Below are positions 1 to 8,177 of a stretch of DNA of 64,000 nucleotides, in pieces. The notes under the pieces were generated by a model. It had not been told where the DNA came from and did not search any database. It was given only the letters and a program-made list of their open reading frames with translations. The stretch comes from Bosea sp. ANAM02 (GTDB taxonomy: Bacteria; Pseudomonadota; Alphaproteobacteria; Rhizobiales; Beijerinckiaceae): the NCBI RefSeq assembly GCF_011764485.1, contig NZ_AP022848.1:1888001-1952000 (forward strand), given 5' to 3'. Numbering within the stretch: position 1 is the first letter of the stretch; each line of letters begins with the position of its first letter. Position numbers and translations under genes: made by a program.

Positions 1-980
1 TCATCACCGCTTCGGCAGGCCTCGCGCTCACCTTGCTGGCAGCCGCCCCGGCGGCGCAGGCGCAGCAGAAAACCCCCGTCCTGCGCTTCGGCCACATGAA
101 TTCGCCGACGCATATCGTCAATCTCGGCGGGCAGCGCCTCAAGGCGGCGATGGAGAAGGCCAGCGGCGGCCCGGTCCAGATCGATCTGTTCCCGAGCGCC
201 CAGCTCGGCGAGAACTCGGCGGTGCTGGAACAGCTCACGCTCGGGTCGAACATCATCACCCAGGTCGGTCCCGGGACCATCGCCCAATATGTCCCGAACT
301 ACTCGGTGATGGTGCACCCGTTCCTGTTCAAGAACTGGGACGAGGTGAAGAAGGTCGCGAACTCGCCGCTGGTCAAGGGCTGGGAAAAGGGCCTGGTCAA
401 GCACAACATCAAGCCGCTCTGCTTCTTCAACTTCGGCACGCGCGACCTCTATACGCGCAACAAGGCGGTCCGCACGCCGGCCGATACGGCCGGCCTCAAG
501 ATCCGCGTGCAGCCGGTGGCGATCTATACGGAGCTGGTGAAGTCCATGGGCGGCCAGGCGACGCCGATGCCCTGGCCGGAGGTCTACAGCGCGTTGTCGC
601 AGGGCGTGATCGACGCGGCCGAAGCGCCGCCGAACGCGATCATCGACCAGAAGCACTACGAAGCCGCGAAATTCTACATGAAGACCAACCACATCCTCGA
701 CGCCGCCATGGTGGTGATGAGCCTGAAGGCGTTCAACGCGCTCAATGCGGATCAGCAGAAGACGCTGGAGGCCGCCGCCAACGAGGCCTGCGACTGGATG
801 ACCGCCGAATCGGGCAAGGTTTACGACAGCTCCGTGGCGGAACTGCAGAAGCAGGGCATGACGATCGTCTCCGACGTCGATCGCGCCGCCTTCGAGAAGG
901 CTGCGGAATCGATCCAGAAGGCGTTCCCGGACTGGTCGCCGAACCTGGTGGCGGATGTCCGCAAGCAGCTTGGACGCTGA
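1..980 (+). CDS. TRAP transporter solute-binding protein, DctP family (5' partial)
   Basis: Periplasmic receptor of a TRAP (proton/sodium-driven) importer. The frame is open from base 3, so the first residues lie outside the window. The visible N-terminus, SAGLALTLLAAAPAAQAQQ, reads as the hydrophobic core and AQA cleavage site of a Sec signal peptide. The mature part of about 300 residues shows the DctP layout: an opening strand LRFGHMNSPTH, the helix GENSAVLEQLTLG, and LKIRVQ near visible residue 168. The Arg there pairs with the ligand carboxylate in characterised members such as SiaP. An organic-acid ligand is therefore inferred. No TRAP permease follows, so those genes are probably upstream. 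The stop is followed after 54 bases by the IclR gene, suggesting one transcription unit with the CoA-dependent genes. Confidence 0.9.
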   Translation, partial: ITASAGLALTLLAAAPAAQAQQKTPVLRFGHMNSPTHIVNLGGQRLKAAMEKASGGPVQIDLFPSAQLGENSAVLEQLTLGSNIITQVGPGTIAQYVPNYSVMVHPFLFKNWDEVKKVANSPLVKGWEKGLVKHNIKPLCFFNFGTRDLYTRNKAVRTPADTAGLKIRVQPVAIYTELVKSMGGQATPMPWPEVYSALSQGVIDAAEAPPNAIIDQKHYEAAKFYMKTNHILDAAMVVMSLKAFNALNADQQKTLEAAANEACDWMTAESGKVYDSSVAELQKQGMTIVSDVDRAAFEKAAESIQKAFPDWSPNLVADVRKQLGR

Positions 981-1034
981 TTGGAGCAGCGCTGGAGCCG
1001 GGCGTCGGGCCCGGCTCCGCAAGGAGCCGGAATC

Positions 1035-1847
1035 GTGAGCGACGACACCGATATTTCCAACCGCTACCGCGCCCCCGCACTCGAGAAGGGGCTCGACATC
1101 ATCGAACTTCTGGCGAGCTCGGCCAGCGGCATGTCGCTGACGACGATCGCGGCCACGCTCGGGCGTTCCATGGGCGAGATCTACCGGATCGCGCTGGCGC
1201 TGGAAGCCCGCGGCTATATCCGGCGCGATGCCGAGTCCGACCAATACGCCTTGACGCTGAAGCTCTTCGAGCTCTCGCACGAGAACCCGCCGACCAACCG
1301 GCTGCTTTCGGTCGCGCTCCCGCAGATGGAGAAGCTCGCCGCCGACGCCCAGCAATCCTGCCATCTCGCGGTGCTGAGCGGAGCGCGCGTGCTGATCGTG
1401 GCCCAGGTCGATGCGCCGCGCCCCATGCATTACGCGGTCCGCCTCGGCGCGCAGTTCCCTCTGGCCGAGACGAGCTCGGGCGCCGTGCTCTTCGCCTATC
1501 AGCCGGAGCATCACCGCCAGGCGCTGCTCGATGCGAGCATGGCCTCCTTTCCGGAACTGGCCGAGACCTTGCCCGAGCGGGCCGAGAAGGTGCTGGCCGA
1601 GGGCGGCGAGCGTCGCGAGAGCCTGGTCGTGTCGGGCGTGACCAATCTCAGCCAGCCCGTCTTCGACCATCGCGGCGTCATCGCCGCCTGCCTGACCATT
1701 CCGTTCCTCGCCCAGAAGGGCCTCGCCGTCGATGTCGAAGCGGCGGAACGGGCCGTCATCGCTACGGCGGCCGGCATCTCGGCCGCGCTCGGCTGGCGCG
1801 ACCCGCGCCAGCCCGCCGACAACGAAAACGAAGGAGAAGCCGCATGA
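1035..1847 (+). CDS. IclR-family transcriptional regulator
   Basis: 270-residue regulator, a usual length for IclR proteins. An N-terminal winged helix-turn-helix (about residues 15-75: KGLDIIELLA, then SLTTIAATLGRSMGEIYRI) is followed by the effector-binding domain (about 90-255). The GTG at 1035 is chosen because AAGGAG lies just upstream. A TTG directly after the previous stop at 981 is in frame but would add 18 unconserved residues. It overlaps the CoA-transferase start by 4 bases (ATGA), so it is translated in the operon it probably controls. The effector is unknown; IclR regulators often sense the substrate or a CoA intermediate of the adjacent catabolic pathway. Confidence 0.9.
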   Translation: MSDDTDISNRYRAPALEKGLDIIELLASSASGMSLTTIAATLGRSMGEIYRIALALEARGYIRRDAESDQYALTLKLFELSHENPPTNRLLSVALPQMEKLAADAQQSCHLAVLSGARVLIVAQVDAPRPMHYAVRLGAQFPLAETSSGAVLFAYQPEHHRQALLDASMASFPELAETLPERAEKVLAEGGERRESLVVSGVTNLSQPVFDHRGVIAACLTIPFLAQKGLAVDVEAAERAVIATAAGISAALGWRDPRQPADNENEGEAA

Positions 1848-3061
1848 GCGGAGCGCTCTCAGGGCTGCGCGTGCTCGATTTCAGCCATCTGCTGTTCGGC
1901 CCCTTCGCCACGCAGATGCTGGGCGACCTCGGAGCCGACGTGATCAAGGTCGAGCGGCCGGTCAGCGGCGACCTCTATCGGGACCTGCCGCCCTTTTTCA
2001 ACCGCAAGCTGGGGGATTTCGAGAATCCGAGCTTCCTGGCCTGGAACCGCAACAAGCGCTCGCTCGCGGTCGATCTGAAAAATCCGGAGGGCAGGAAACT
2101 GCTGCAAGACATCGCCGCCACGGCCGATGTCTTCGTCCAGAACTTCCGGCCGGGCGTGCTCGACCGGCTCGGCTTCGGCTACGACGAATTGTCGAAGCTC
2201 AACCCGCGGCTGATCTACTGCTCCGGATCCGGCTATGGCGAGAGCGGCCCTTACCTGGAGCGGCCGGGCCAGGACCTGCTGCTGCAGGGATTGTCCGGCA
2301 TCATGTCGGTGACCGGGCGCTCCGGTGTCTCGCCGACGCCGCTCGGCGTCGCCATCGCCGACCAGCTCGGCTCCTATCACATGGTCTACGGCATTCTCGC
2401 GGCGCTCTATCATCGCGAAAAGACCGGGCGCGGCCAGAAGATCGAGGTCGATCTGTTCCGGGCGCTCATCGCGCACCAGACGCAGGAATTCGTGACAACG
2501 CTCAATACGGGGCGCGTCTTCGAGCGCCCGAATTCCGGCATCGCCCATCCCGGCATGCCGGCGCCCTTCGGCGTGTATCGAACCCGGGACGGCTTCCTCA
2601 ACATCGCGATGAATCCCTTCGCCAAGCTGGTCGAGGCGCTGGAGGCGCCGGAGCTCGCCCGCTTCGACGATGCGGAAGCGCTGTTCGACCGGCGCGACGA
2701 AGTCCATGCTGCGATCGAAGCGGTGACGCAGACGCGCACGACCGCTGCCTGGATGGCGCGGCTGCTTTCCTTCGATCTGTGGTGCGGCGAGGTGCTGCGT
2801 CAGGAGGAGGTGCCAGACGATCCGCAGGTGAAGCACATGGACGCCTTCACCTCGTACCAGCACCCGGTCATCGGCGAGGTGAAGACGGTCAACGTGCCGA
2901 TCACGCTGTCCGAGACGCCCGGCAAGGTCGAACGGCACGCACCGATGGTCGGCGAGCACACGGTCGAGATCCTGGCCGAGCTCGGCTTCGACGGCGAGCG
3001 TATCGCGGCGCTGCGGAATTCCGGGGCCGTCTGGGTTCATCCGAGAGCGGAAACGGCATGA
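1844..3061 (+). CDS. Class III CoA-transferase (CaiB/BaiF family)
   Basis: 405-residue cytoplasmic enzyme moving CoA between carboxylic acids. The N-terminus LRVLDFSHLLFGPFATQML and the segment LGDLGADVIKVERP are typical of the family. The catalytic Asp is expected in ERPGQDLLLQGLSG, equivalent to GYDLLVQ-type motifs in formyl-CoA transferase. Length matches the family (about 390-410). ATGA overlaps join it to the IclR gene upstream and the enoyl-CoA hydratase downstream, so the trio forms a tight operon that would activate an acid to its CoA thioester and hydrate an unsaturated CoA ester. The acid itself cannot be read from sequence; the TRAP receptor upstream suggests it is imported. Confidence 0.93.
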   Translation: MSGALSGLRVLDFSHLLFGPFATQMLGDLGADVIKVERPVSGDLYRDLPPFFNRKLGDFENPSFLAWNRNKRSLAVDLKNPEGRKLLQDIAATADVFVQNFRPGVLDRLGFGYDELSKLNPRLIYCSGSGYGESGPYLERPGQDLLLQGLSGIMSVTGRSGVSPTPLGVAIADQLGSYHMVYGILAALYHREKTGRGQKIEVDLFRALIAHQTQEFVTTLNTGRVFERPNSGIAHPGMPAPFGVYRTRDGFLNIAMNPFAKLVEALEAPELARFDDAEALFDRRDEVHAAIEAVTQTRTTAAWMARLLSFDLWCGEVLRQEEVPDDPQVKHMDAFTSYQHPVIGEVKTVNVPITLSETPGKVERHAPMVGEHTVEILAELGFDGERIAALRNSGAVWVHPRAETA

Positions 3062-3840
3062 CGAGCGCCTTCACCGACTACGAACGGCGCGGCTCCGTCG
3101 CGCTGCTGACCTTCGCGCGGCCTGATCAGCTCAACGCGATGAGCGGCGCCATGGTGGAGGAGATCCTCGCGGCGATCGCGCAGGCGGCCGGTGACCCGGC
3201 CATCCGCGCCCTCGTGCTGCGCGGCGCGGGCGGCAACTTCATGGCCGGAGCGGATATCAAGGCCTATGCGACGCAGTCGGCCGAGGCTTTCCGCGACTTC
3301 CAGGAGAGTGCCGGGCACGTCTATGGCGCGCTGGAAGCGCTGTCGAAGCCCGTGATCGCGGCGGTCGAAGGCTATGCGCTGGGCGGCGGCTTCGAGATCG
3401 CGCTGTCGGCCGATCTGATCGTCGCGCATCCCGAGGCCAAGCTCGGCCTGCCCGAGGTCAAGCTCGGCCTCGTCCCGGGCGGCGGCGGCACCCAGCGTCT
3501 TGCCCGCAAGCTCGGCCCCAATCGGGCGGCCGAGCTTCTCATGACCGGTCGCTTCGCCAGCGCGCAGGAGATGGCGAACTGGGGCGTCGTCAACCGCGTC
3601 GCCGATGATGCGCTCGCCGAAGCGCTGGCTCTGGCCGAGCAGATGGCGCGCCATCCGGCCGGCGCGCTCGCCGATCTCAAGAAGCTGAACCTCGCCGCCT
3701 GGCAGACCGGTCTCGAGGCCGGTCTCGAAGCCGAGCGCGACGCGGTCTGCGCGCTGTTCCTCACCGGCGACGGCATGCAGCGGATCCGCGATTTCGTCAC
3801 CCGCTCCGAGCGCAGGAAGGCCGAAGGAGCCAAGGCGTGA
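3058..3840 (+). CDS. Enoyl-CoA hydratase/isomerase family protein
   Basis: 260-residue crotonase-fold enzyme. The oxyanion-hole region NFMAGADIKAYA and both glutamates expected of a hydratase are present: one in ALGGGFEIALSADL and one in LGLPEVKLGLVPGGGGTQRL. This supports real hydratase activity (water added to a trans-2-enoyl-CoA) rather than a degenerate crotonase. The start ATG overlaps the CoA-transferase stop, and its stop overlaps the next start (GTGA at 3837), so translation is coupled on both sides. It probably acts one step after the CoA-transferase product in a short catabolic pathway. Confidence 0.93.
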   Translation: MTSAFTDYERRGSVALLTFARPDQLNAMSGAMVEEILAAIAQAAGDPAIRALVLRGAGGNFMAGADIKAYATQSAEAFRDFQESAGHVYGALEALSKPVIAAVEGYALGGGFEIALSADLIVAHPEAKLGLPEVKLGLVPGGGGTQRLARKLGPNRAAELLMTGRFASAQEMANWGVVNRVADDALAEALALAEQMARHPAGALADLKKLNLAAWQTGLEAGLEAERDAVCALFLTGDGMQRIRDFVTRSERRKAEGAKA

Positions 3841-4997
3841 GCACGACCCTCGAAGGCATCACCTGGGATCATCCGCGCGGCCGCACGCCTCTCGAAAAAA
3901 GCATCGCGCGCTATCGCGCCGAGCGGCCCGATGTCGCGATCTCGTGGCGGGCTCGCAGCCTGCGCGACTTCGGCGAATTGCCGCTCGAGGAGCTGGCCGA
4001 GCGCTTCGACCTGATCGTGTTCGATCACCCCTTCGTCGGCCAGGCCGCCAGGCGCGGGCTGCTCGTCGACCTGACGCCGCATATCCCGGCTGAGGCAATG
4101 ACCTGGCTCGATGCCGGTGCGGTTGGGCCTTCCTGGCGCTCCTATCACTGGCAAGGCGCGATCTACGGCCTGCCGATCGATGCCGCCGCGCAGGTCGCCG
4201 CTTATCGGCCCGACCTGATGGGCAAGGCCGGCCGCTATCCTCCGGCGACCTTCGACCAGCTTCTGCGGCTGGCGCGGGACCTGCGCGCGCACGGGCTCTG
4301 GGTTGGCGTGCCGGCCTGTCCGATCGACGCTGTCTGCATGGTGCTGACGCTCGCCGCCAATCTGGGGCGTCCGGTGACGGCGGAGAATCCGGTGTTCCTG
4401 GAACGGGATTTCGGCATCCGGCTGCTGGAGCGGCTCAAGGCGCTGGTCGCGCTCAGCCATCCCGACTCGACGCGGATGAATCCGATCCAGATGCTCGATC
4501 TGGCGGCGGGCGGCGACGATGTCGCCTATATCCCCTACACCTTCGGCTACACCAACTACAGCCGCGAGGACGCTGAGAGGCCGCTGCGCTTCGCCGATAT
4601 CGTCGCGGCAGGCGAGCATGCCTGCCGGGGCACGTTGCTCGGCGGCGCCGGCTTCGGCGTCACCAGCCGCTGCCGTGATGTCGCCGAGGCGGTGCGCTAC
4701 GGGCTCTGGCTCTGCGCGCCGGATTACCAGCGCACGCATTATTTCGCCGATGGCGGCCAGCCCGGCATGCTGCAGGCCTGGACCGATCCGGCCTGCGACG
4801 CGCAGAGCCGCGGCTTCTTCTCCGGGACGTTGCGTACGCTCGGCTCGGCCTATCTGCGCCCGCGCTTTGCCGGTTACGTGCCGTTCTTCGAGGAAGGCGG
4901 CCTGAAGACCAATGCCTTCCTGCGCGGCGACGGCAGCGCCGAAAGCCTCGTCGACTGGTTCAACGCCGCCTTTGCCGACGCCCTCAAGAACGCCTGA
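3837..4997 (+). CDS. Leaderless solute-binding-protein-like protein, paralogue A
   Basis: 386 residues with the look of a family 1 extracellular solute-binding protein, for example YGLPIDAAAQVAAYRPDLM and the late FADGGQPGMLQAW segment. There is no signal peptide: the protein opens with charged, hydrophilic sequence containing ITWDHPRGRTP. The GTG start overlaps the hydratase stop (GTGA) and leaves no room for an upstream leader. The next gene is a clear paralogue sharing TWDHPRG, an FDLIV/YDLIV-DHP strand, LP-DAA-QV and a late GGQPG segment. No ABC permease or ATPase is in the operon. Either the protein works in the cytoplasm, perhaps binding an acid or CoA ester of this pathway, or it is exported by an unrecognised route. 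Function unknown. Confidence 0.8.
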   Translation: MSTTLEGITWDHPRGRTPLEKSIARYRAERPDVAISWRARSLRDFGELPLEELAERFDLIVFDHPFVGQAARRGLLVDLTPHIPAEAMTWLDAGAVGPSWRSYHWQGAIYGLPIDAAAQVAAYRPDLMGKAGRYPPATFDQLLRLARDLRAHGLWVGVPACPIDAVCMVLTLAANLGRPVTAENPVFLERDFGIRLLERLKALVALSHPDSTRMNPIQMLDLAAGGDDVAYIPYTFGYTNYSREDAERPLRFADIVAAGEHACRGTLLGGAGFGVTSRCRDVAEAVRYGLWLCAPDYQRTHYFADGGQPGMLQAWTDPACDAQSRGFFSGTLRTLGSAYLRPRFAGYVPFFEEGGLKTNAFLRGDGSAESLVDWFNAAFADALKNA

Positions 4998-5014
4998 CGA
5001 GAGGACCGAACAGA

Positions 5015-6157
5015 ATGACTGGTATCCGCCTGCGCGGAATGACCTGGGACCACCCGCGCGGTTACGATCCCATGGTCGCCTGTTCGGCGCTCTACCAGGA
5101 GCGCAACGGCGTCGAGATCGTCTGGGAGAAGCGCTCTCTGCAGGATTTCGAGTCGTTTCCGGTCGAAGAGCTGGCGCGGCGCTATGACCTGATCGTCATC
5201 GACCACCCGCATGCCGGGCAGGTGGCGCGCGAAGGCTGCCTGTATCCGCTCGACCAGCCCGGCTTCTCGTCCGAGCGGCGTGCGATGCTCTCCGGCTCTG
5301 TTGGGCTGTCCTATCACAGCTATGTCTTCGACGGCCGGCTCTGGGCACTGCCGCTGGACGCCGCGACCCAGGTCCAGGCGTTCCGGCCAGACCTGATCGA
5401 GCGGGCGCCGGAAACCTGGGAAGAGGTGCTGGAACTCGCACGTGCCGGCAGGATCGTGCTGCCGCTGCGTGCCCCCCATTCGCTGATGTGCGTGATGACG
5501 CTCGCCGCCAATCTCGGCTGGCTGCCCGGTCGCGAAGGCGAGGAGTTCATCCCGCGGGCCATCGGTGAGGCTGTCGTCACACAACTCGCCGCGCTTGCGC
5601 GCCATCTCGACGAGCGCTGCTTCTCGTTCGATCCGATCGCCGCCCTCGACCTGCTCGCCGAGAGCCCCGATCTCGCCTGCTGCCCGCTCGTCTACGGCTA
5701 CGTCAATTATGCTCATGCCGGCTTCCGCGCGCATCGTCTCGCCTTCGCGGATATCCCCTGCCTGGGCTCCAGCGGGCCGCTCGGCTCGGTGCTCGGCGGC
5801 ACCGGCCTGGCCGTTTCCGCACGATCGGCACAGCCCGAAGCGGCGCTGAAATTCGCCTACTGGATCACTTCGGGCGAGATCCAGCGCGGGCCCTATATCG
5901 CCGCAGGCGGTCAGCCGGGTCATGGCGAGGCCTGGCTGGACGATATCGCCGATCAGGCCGCCAATGGCTTCTACAGCCGGACGCGCGCCACGCTCGAAGG
6001 CGCGATGTTGCGGCCGCGGCATGACGGCTACATGGATTTCCAGGACAAGGCCGCCCGCCTGATCGCGGAAGGGCTTCTCGCCAGGACTTCGGCGCGGGCG
6101 ATCGTCGAGGACGTCAATCGCGTGGCGCGCGAGACGCGTTCGAAGCACCAGGGGTGA
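5015..6157 (+). CDS. Leaderless solute-binding-protein-like protein, paralogue B
   Basis: 380 residues, homologous along its whole length to the preceding gene. Shared landmarks are MTWDHPRGYDP at the N-terminus, YDLIVIDHPHAGQ near residue 60, ALPLDAATQVQAFRPDLI, and YIAAGGQPGHGEAW late in the chain. It too lacks any hydrophobic leader. It starts 17 bases after paralogue A behind an AGAGGA-type ribosome site. Keeping two diverged copies side by side suggests a heteromer or two ligands rather than dosage. The fold call (type 2 periplasmic-binding-like) is inferred from motifs. A cytosolic enzyme built on that fold remains possible. Confidence 0.8.
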   Translation: MTGIRLRGMTWDHPRGYDPMVACSALYQERNGVEIVWEKRSLQDFESFPVEELARRYDLIVIDHPHAGQVAREGCLYPLDQPGFSSERRAMLSGSVGLSYHSYVFDGRLWALPLDAATQVQAFRPDLIERAPETWEEVLELARAGRIVLPLRAPHSLMCVMTLAANLGWLPGREGEEFIPRAIGEAVVTQLAALARHLDERCFSFDPIAALDLLAESPDLACCPLVYGYVNYAHAGFRAHRLAFADIPCLGSSGPLGSVLGGTGLAVSARSAQPEAALKFAYWITSGEIQRGPYIAAGGQPGHGEAWLDDIADQAANGFYSRTRATLEGAMLRPRHDGYMDFQDKAARLIAEGLLARTSARAIVEDVNRVARETRSKHQG

Positions 6158-6205
6158 TTGCTGCGCTCGCCGATCGCGCCAATGCCGGATGACGCGATCC
6201 GCGGG

Positions 6206-6230
6206 CGCCCGCCCGAGGGACTGGCGGGCG
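6206..6230 (+). terminator. Hairpin after the CoA-transferase operon
   Basis: CGCCCGCC (6206-6213) pairs perfectly with GGCGGGCG (6223-6230) across a 9-base loop, about 50 bases past the stop of paralogue B. No T-run follows, so it may only stabilise the transcript end or assist factor-dependent termination. Confidence 0.35.
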
Positions 6231-6339
6231 GGCTACGGCCCCGATCGCAGGCGCGTTGAACAATATCCGGCGTTCAAGCGGTCGCGTCACCGATCATCGC
6301 TGCGCAGCTTGCGTATGGCCGGAGAGCGCGGAATTTCTG

Positions 6340-6616
6340 ATTGTCATAACTCCCGGGAATACGCTGCTCTGTATTCGGAATTTGACATCGGAATTTTGCT
6401 TGTGCGAGTCTCTCGACTGCTTTGGTTGTATTTCTTATTTTATGAGTAAAATACATATCAAGTAATAATGATCCGAGGTGTTTTAATATAGATTTTATTT
6501 TTGTGACTTGGATTTCATTTTTCCTTTGCGGATTTTTCTTGGTTTCGGCCGGAGCGGATTTCGCCGTTTCATTCCCGGACTTGGTCCTCGCTCTCATCAG
6601 CCTCCAGGGTTTCTCC
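6340..6616 (+). promoter_or_regulatory. AT-rich upstream region of the opine-dehydrogenase-family gene
   Basis: This stretch is strikingly AT-rich against its GC-rich neighbours, especially 6370-6540, and contains no convincing gene. I found no promoter with good -35/-10 spacing; a TTGACA at 6382 has no matching -10 box. It probably holds the promoter of the gene at 6617, and its composition would suit a nucleoid-protein-bound or recently acquired segment. A GTG at 6503 opens a frame into the next gene with a hydrophobic leader-like stretch, but I regard that as chance. Confidence 0.4.
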
Positions 6617-7744
6617 ATGCCTTCAGCAGCCACAACCTATGCCGTCATCGGAGCGACCGAGCACGCGCTCGCGTTGGCGGCGGAGCTTCGTCTGGCGGGT
6701 AACCGTGTCATCGTGGCCGAGCAGGCGGCTCGCCGCGCTGCCCTGGACGCGCTGGCTGCCGCGCCGGGCCTCGACGTCGACTGTCAGGTCGAGAGCGTGG
6801 TCGGCGGCAGGCAGCGCAGACTGGTGACGGGTATCGAGGTCGCGCCCGATGTCGCAACCGCTATCGGGGCCGCGCAGGTCCTGATCTTCATGACGCCGCA
6901 GACGACCTATGAGGACGTTCTCGCCGCCTCCGCCGGGAGCCTGCGCAACGATCAGATCATCCTGCTCTGCCCGGGCGGCCTCGGCGGAGCCCTGCTGGTC
7001 GCGCGGATTGCCGCGAAAGCCGGCGCCCCCGATCTGCTGGTGGCGCAGACCTCCGCGATGCCGCTGGGCGGCCGCAACGCCGGCCCGGCGGCGCTGCGCA
7101 TCGCGAGCAAGAAGAAGTTCCTGCCCGTCGGCGTCTTCCCGGCGTCGCGCACGCAGGAATTGCTGGAGCGGCTCGCTGAGGACTTTCCGCAGCTCACCGC
7201 CAATGCCGATGTGATCGAGACGGGCTTTGCCGGGGCTGCGATGGGGCTCCATCCCATTCCGATGATCATGAACGCCGCCCGCATCGAGGCGGACGGCCCC
7301 TATGTCTATGACGGCTACGCGATCACGCCCAGCATCGCCCGGGTCATCGATGCGGTCGATGCCGAGCGGCGGCTGATCCTGAAGGCGCTCGGCGCTCCGC
7401 TGACGACTTTCTCGGATATCCTGAAGCAGTCATACGGTGTTGACGGCGACAGCTTCCACGAGGTGGTCCACGCCGTGCCGGGCTACAGGCAGGTCAAGAG
7501 CCCTCCGGATCTGCGCTACCGCTATCTCAGTGAGGACGTTCCCACGCAGCTCGTTCCCGCCGTCGCGCTGGCCCGCGTGCTGGGGGTCGCGACGCCGATG
7601 CTCGATGCGACCGTGAACTATGCCAACGCCATGCATGGCTGCGACTACTGGCGAAGTGGCTGGAATCTCGAGAAGCTCGGGCTGGACGGACTCGATGCGG
7701 CCGGGATCGCGGCGCTGCTCGCGCGCGGTTTCGGCGCCCGCTGA
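6617..7744 (+). CDS. NAD(P)-dependent opine dehydrogenase family protein
   Basis: 375 residues. The N-terminal Rossmann domain begins YAVIGATEHALALAAEL, a variant of the usual GxGxxG. The C-terminal opine-dehydrogenase domain carries the expected His in GAAMGLHPIPMIMNA, followed by the all-helical region. Family members join an amino acid to a 2-oxo acid through a reduced imine, or run the reverse reaction. The ATG at 6617 is used because it begins directly before the Rossmann strand. The gene stands alone after an AT-rich region. Its neighbours downstream include a peptide/opine-type ABC receptor and an oxidase set resembling opine oxidases, so a role in imino-acid or opine-like metabolism is inferred. 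The substrate is unknown. Confidence 0.8.
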   Translation: MPSAATTYAVIGATEHALALAAELRLAGNRVIVAEQAARRAALDALAAAPGLDVDCQVESVVGGRQRRLVTGIEVAPDVATAIGAAQVLIFMTPQTTYEDVLAASAGSLRNDQIILLCPGGLGGALLVARIAAKAGAPDLLVAQTSAMPLGGRNAGPAALRIASKKKFLPVGVFPASRTQELLERLAEDFPQLTANADVIETGFAGAAMGLHPIPMIMNAARIEADGPYVYDGYAITPSIARVIDAVDAERRLILKALGAPLTTFSDILKQSYGVDGDSFHEVVHAVPGYRQVKSPPDLRYRYLSEDVPTQLVPAVALARVLGVATPMLDATVNYANAMHGCDYWRSGWNLEKLGLDGLDAAGIAALLARGFGAR

Positions 7745-7780
7745 CCGCTCCCTTGCCTGGCCGGAGCGAGAACGAGGCAG

Positions 7781-8026
7781 GTCATTGCCCGCCCGGACCA
7801 TTCCGATCGCATAACTCCGTTGGGGATCTCTGCCGATCCCGCCCGGTACGAGGCAAGCAGGCTCATCGCGGTGACGCGTAGCGGCGTCACGCCCGTCGCC
7901 TTCCTCGGCGGGCCGATCGCCGACGAAATCCTGTCGGGCGGGGACCGCGACGAACGCGCCATGTTCAGGCCGGACCGGTTTCATCGGGAGAATGCGACGG
8001 CGGCCGCCCCTCGGGGCGAAGACTGA
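7781..8026 (+). pseudogene. Remnant of the C-terminus of a DAO-type FAD oxidoreductase
   Basis: One frame here reads, in pieces, as the last 75 or so residues of a glycine/D-amino-acid-oxidase-type flavoprotein: a P...D...P-G segment, then LIAVTRSGVTPVAFLG, then IADEILSGGDRDERAMFRPDR (in two parts: IADEILSGGDRDE, RAMFRPDRF). These correspond to the family's FAD-contact and closing motifs (HSGVTLAP, ELI-DG, PFRP-RF). No N-terminal Rossmann domain is present upstream; instead the opine-dehydrogenase-family gene ends at 7744. The fragment is thus a decayed or deletion-truncated gene. A short frame of 68 codons from TTG 7820 is open but unlikely to make a functional protein. Confidence 0.6.
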
Positions 8027-8104
8027 GCCGGACGCCGCGTAACCCTGTCGCCCGAGCGTGCCTTCAGCCGACGCCTATAACCAGCAGGAATAGGATTGCG
8101 GCGA

Positions 8105-8117
8105 TTTCGACTTGGAC
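8105..8117 (+). promoter_or_regulatory. TTTCGACTTGGAC motif upstream of the ABC receptor gene
   Basis: Sequence TTTCGACTTGGAC, 60 bases before the receptor start at 8178. It nearly repeats the core of the palindrome in the LysR/oxidoreductase intergenic region (12,078) and a third copy at 17,962 on the other strand. Candidate half-operator for the LysR regulator at 11,129. Confidence 0.4.
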
Positions 8118-8177
8118 ATCCCCAAGGTGCGCCCCTCATCATCCGGACCAGAACAATATCGTCTCGGAGGTGAGAAC

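Noticed and set aside
6503..6616. In-frame GTG start that would add a hydrophobic, signal-like leader to the opine-dehydrogenase-family protein
   Set aside because: The added 38 residues are encoded by AT-rich DNA unlike the gene, and the family is cytoplasmic with a Rossmann fold starting right after ATG 6617.
7871..7890. Inverted repeat GTGACGC-N6-GCGTCAC that could be a terminator
   Set aside because: It lies inside the flavoprotein remnant at its conserved TRSGVT motif and has no T-run, so it is probably a coding coincidence.
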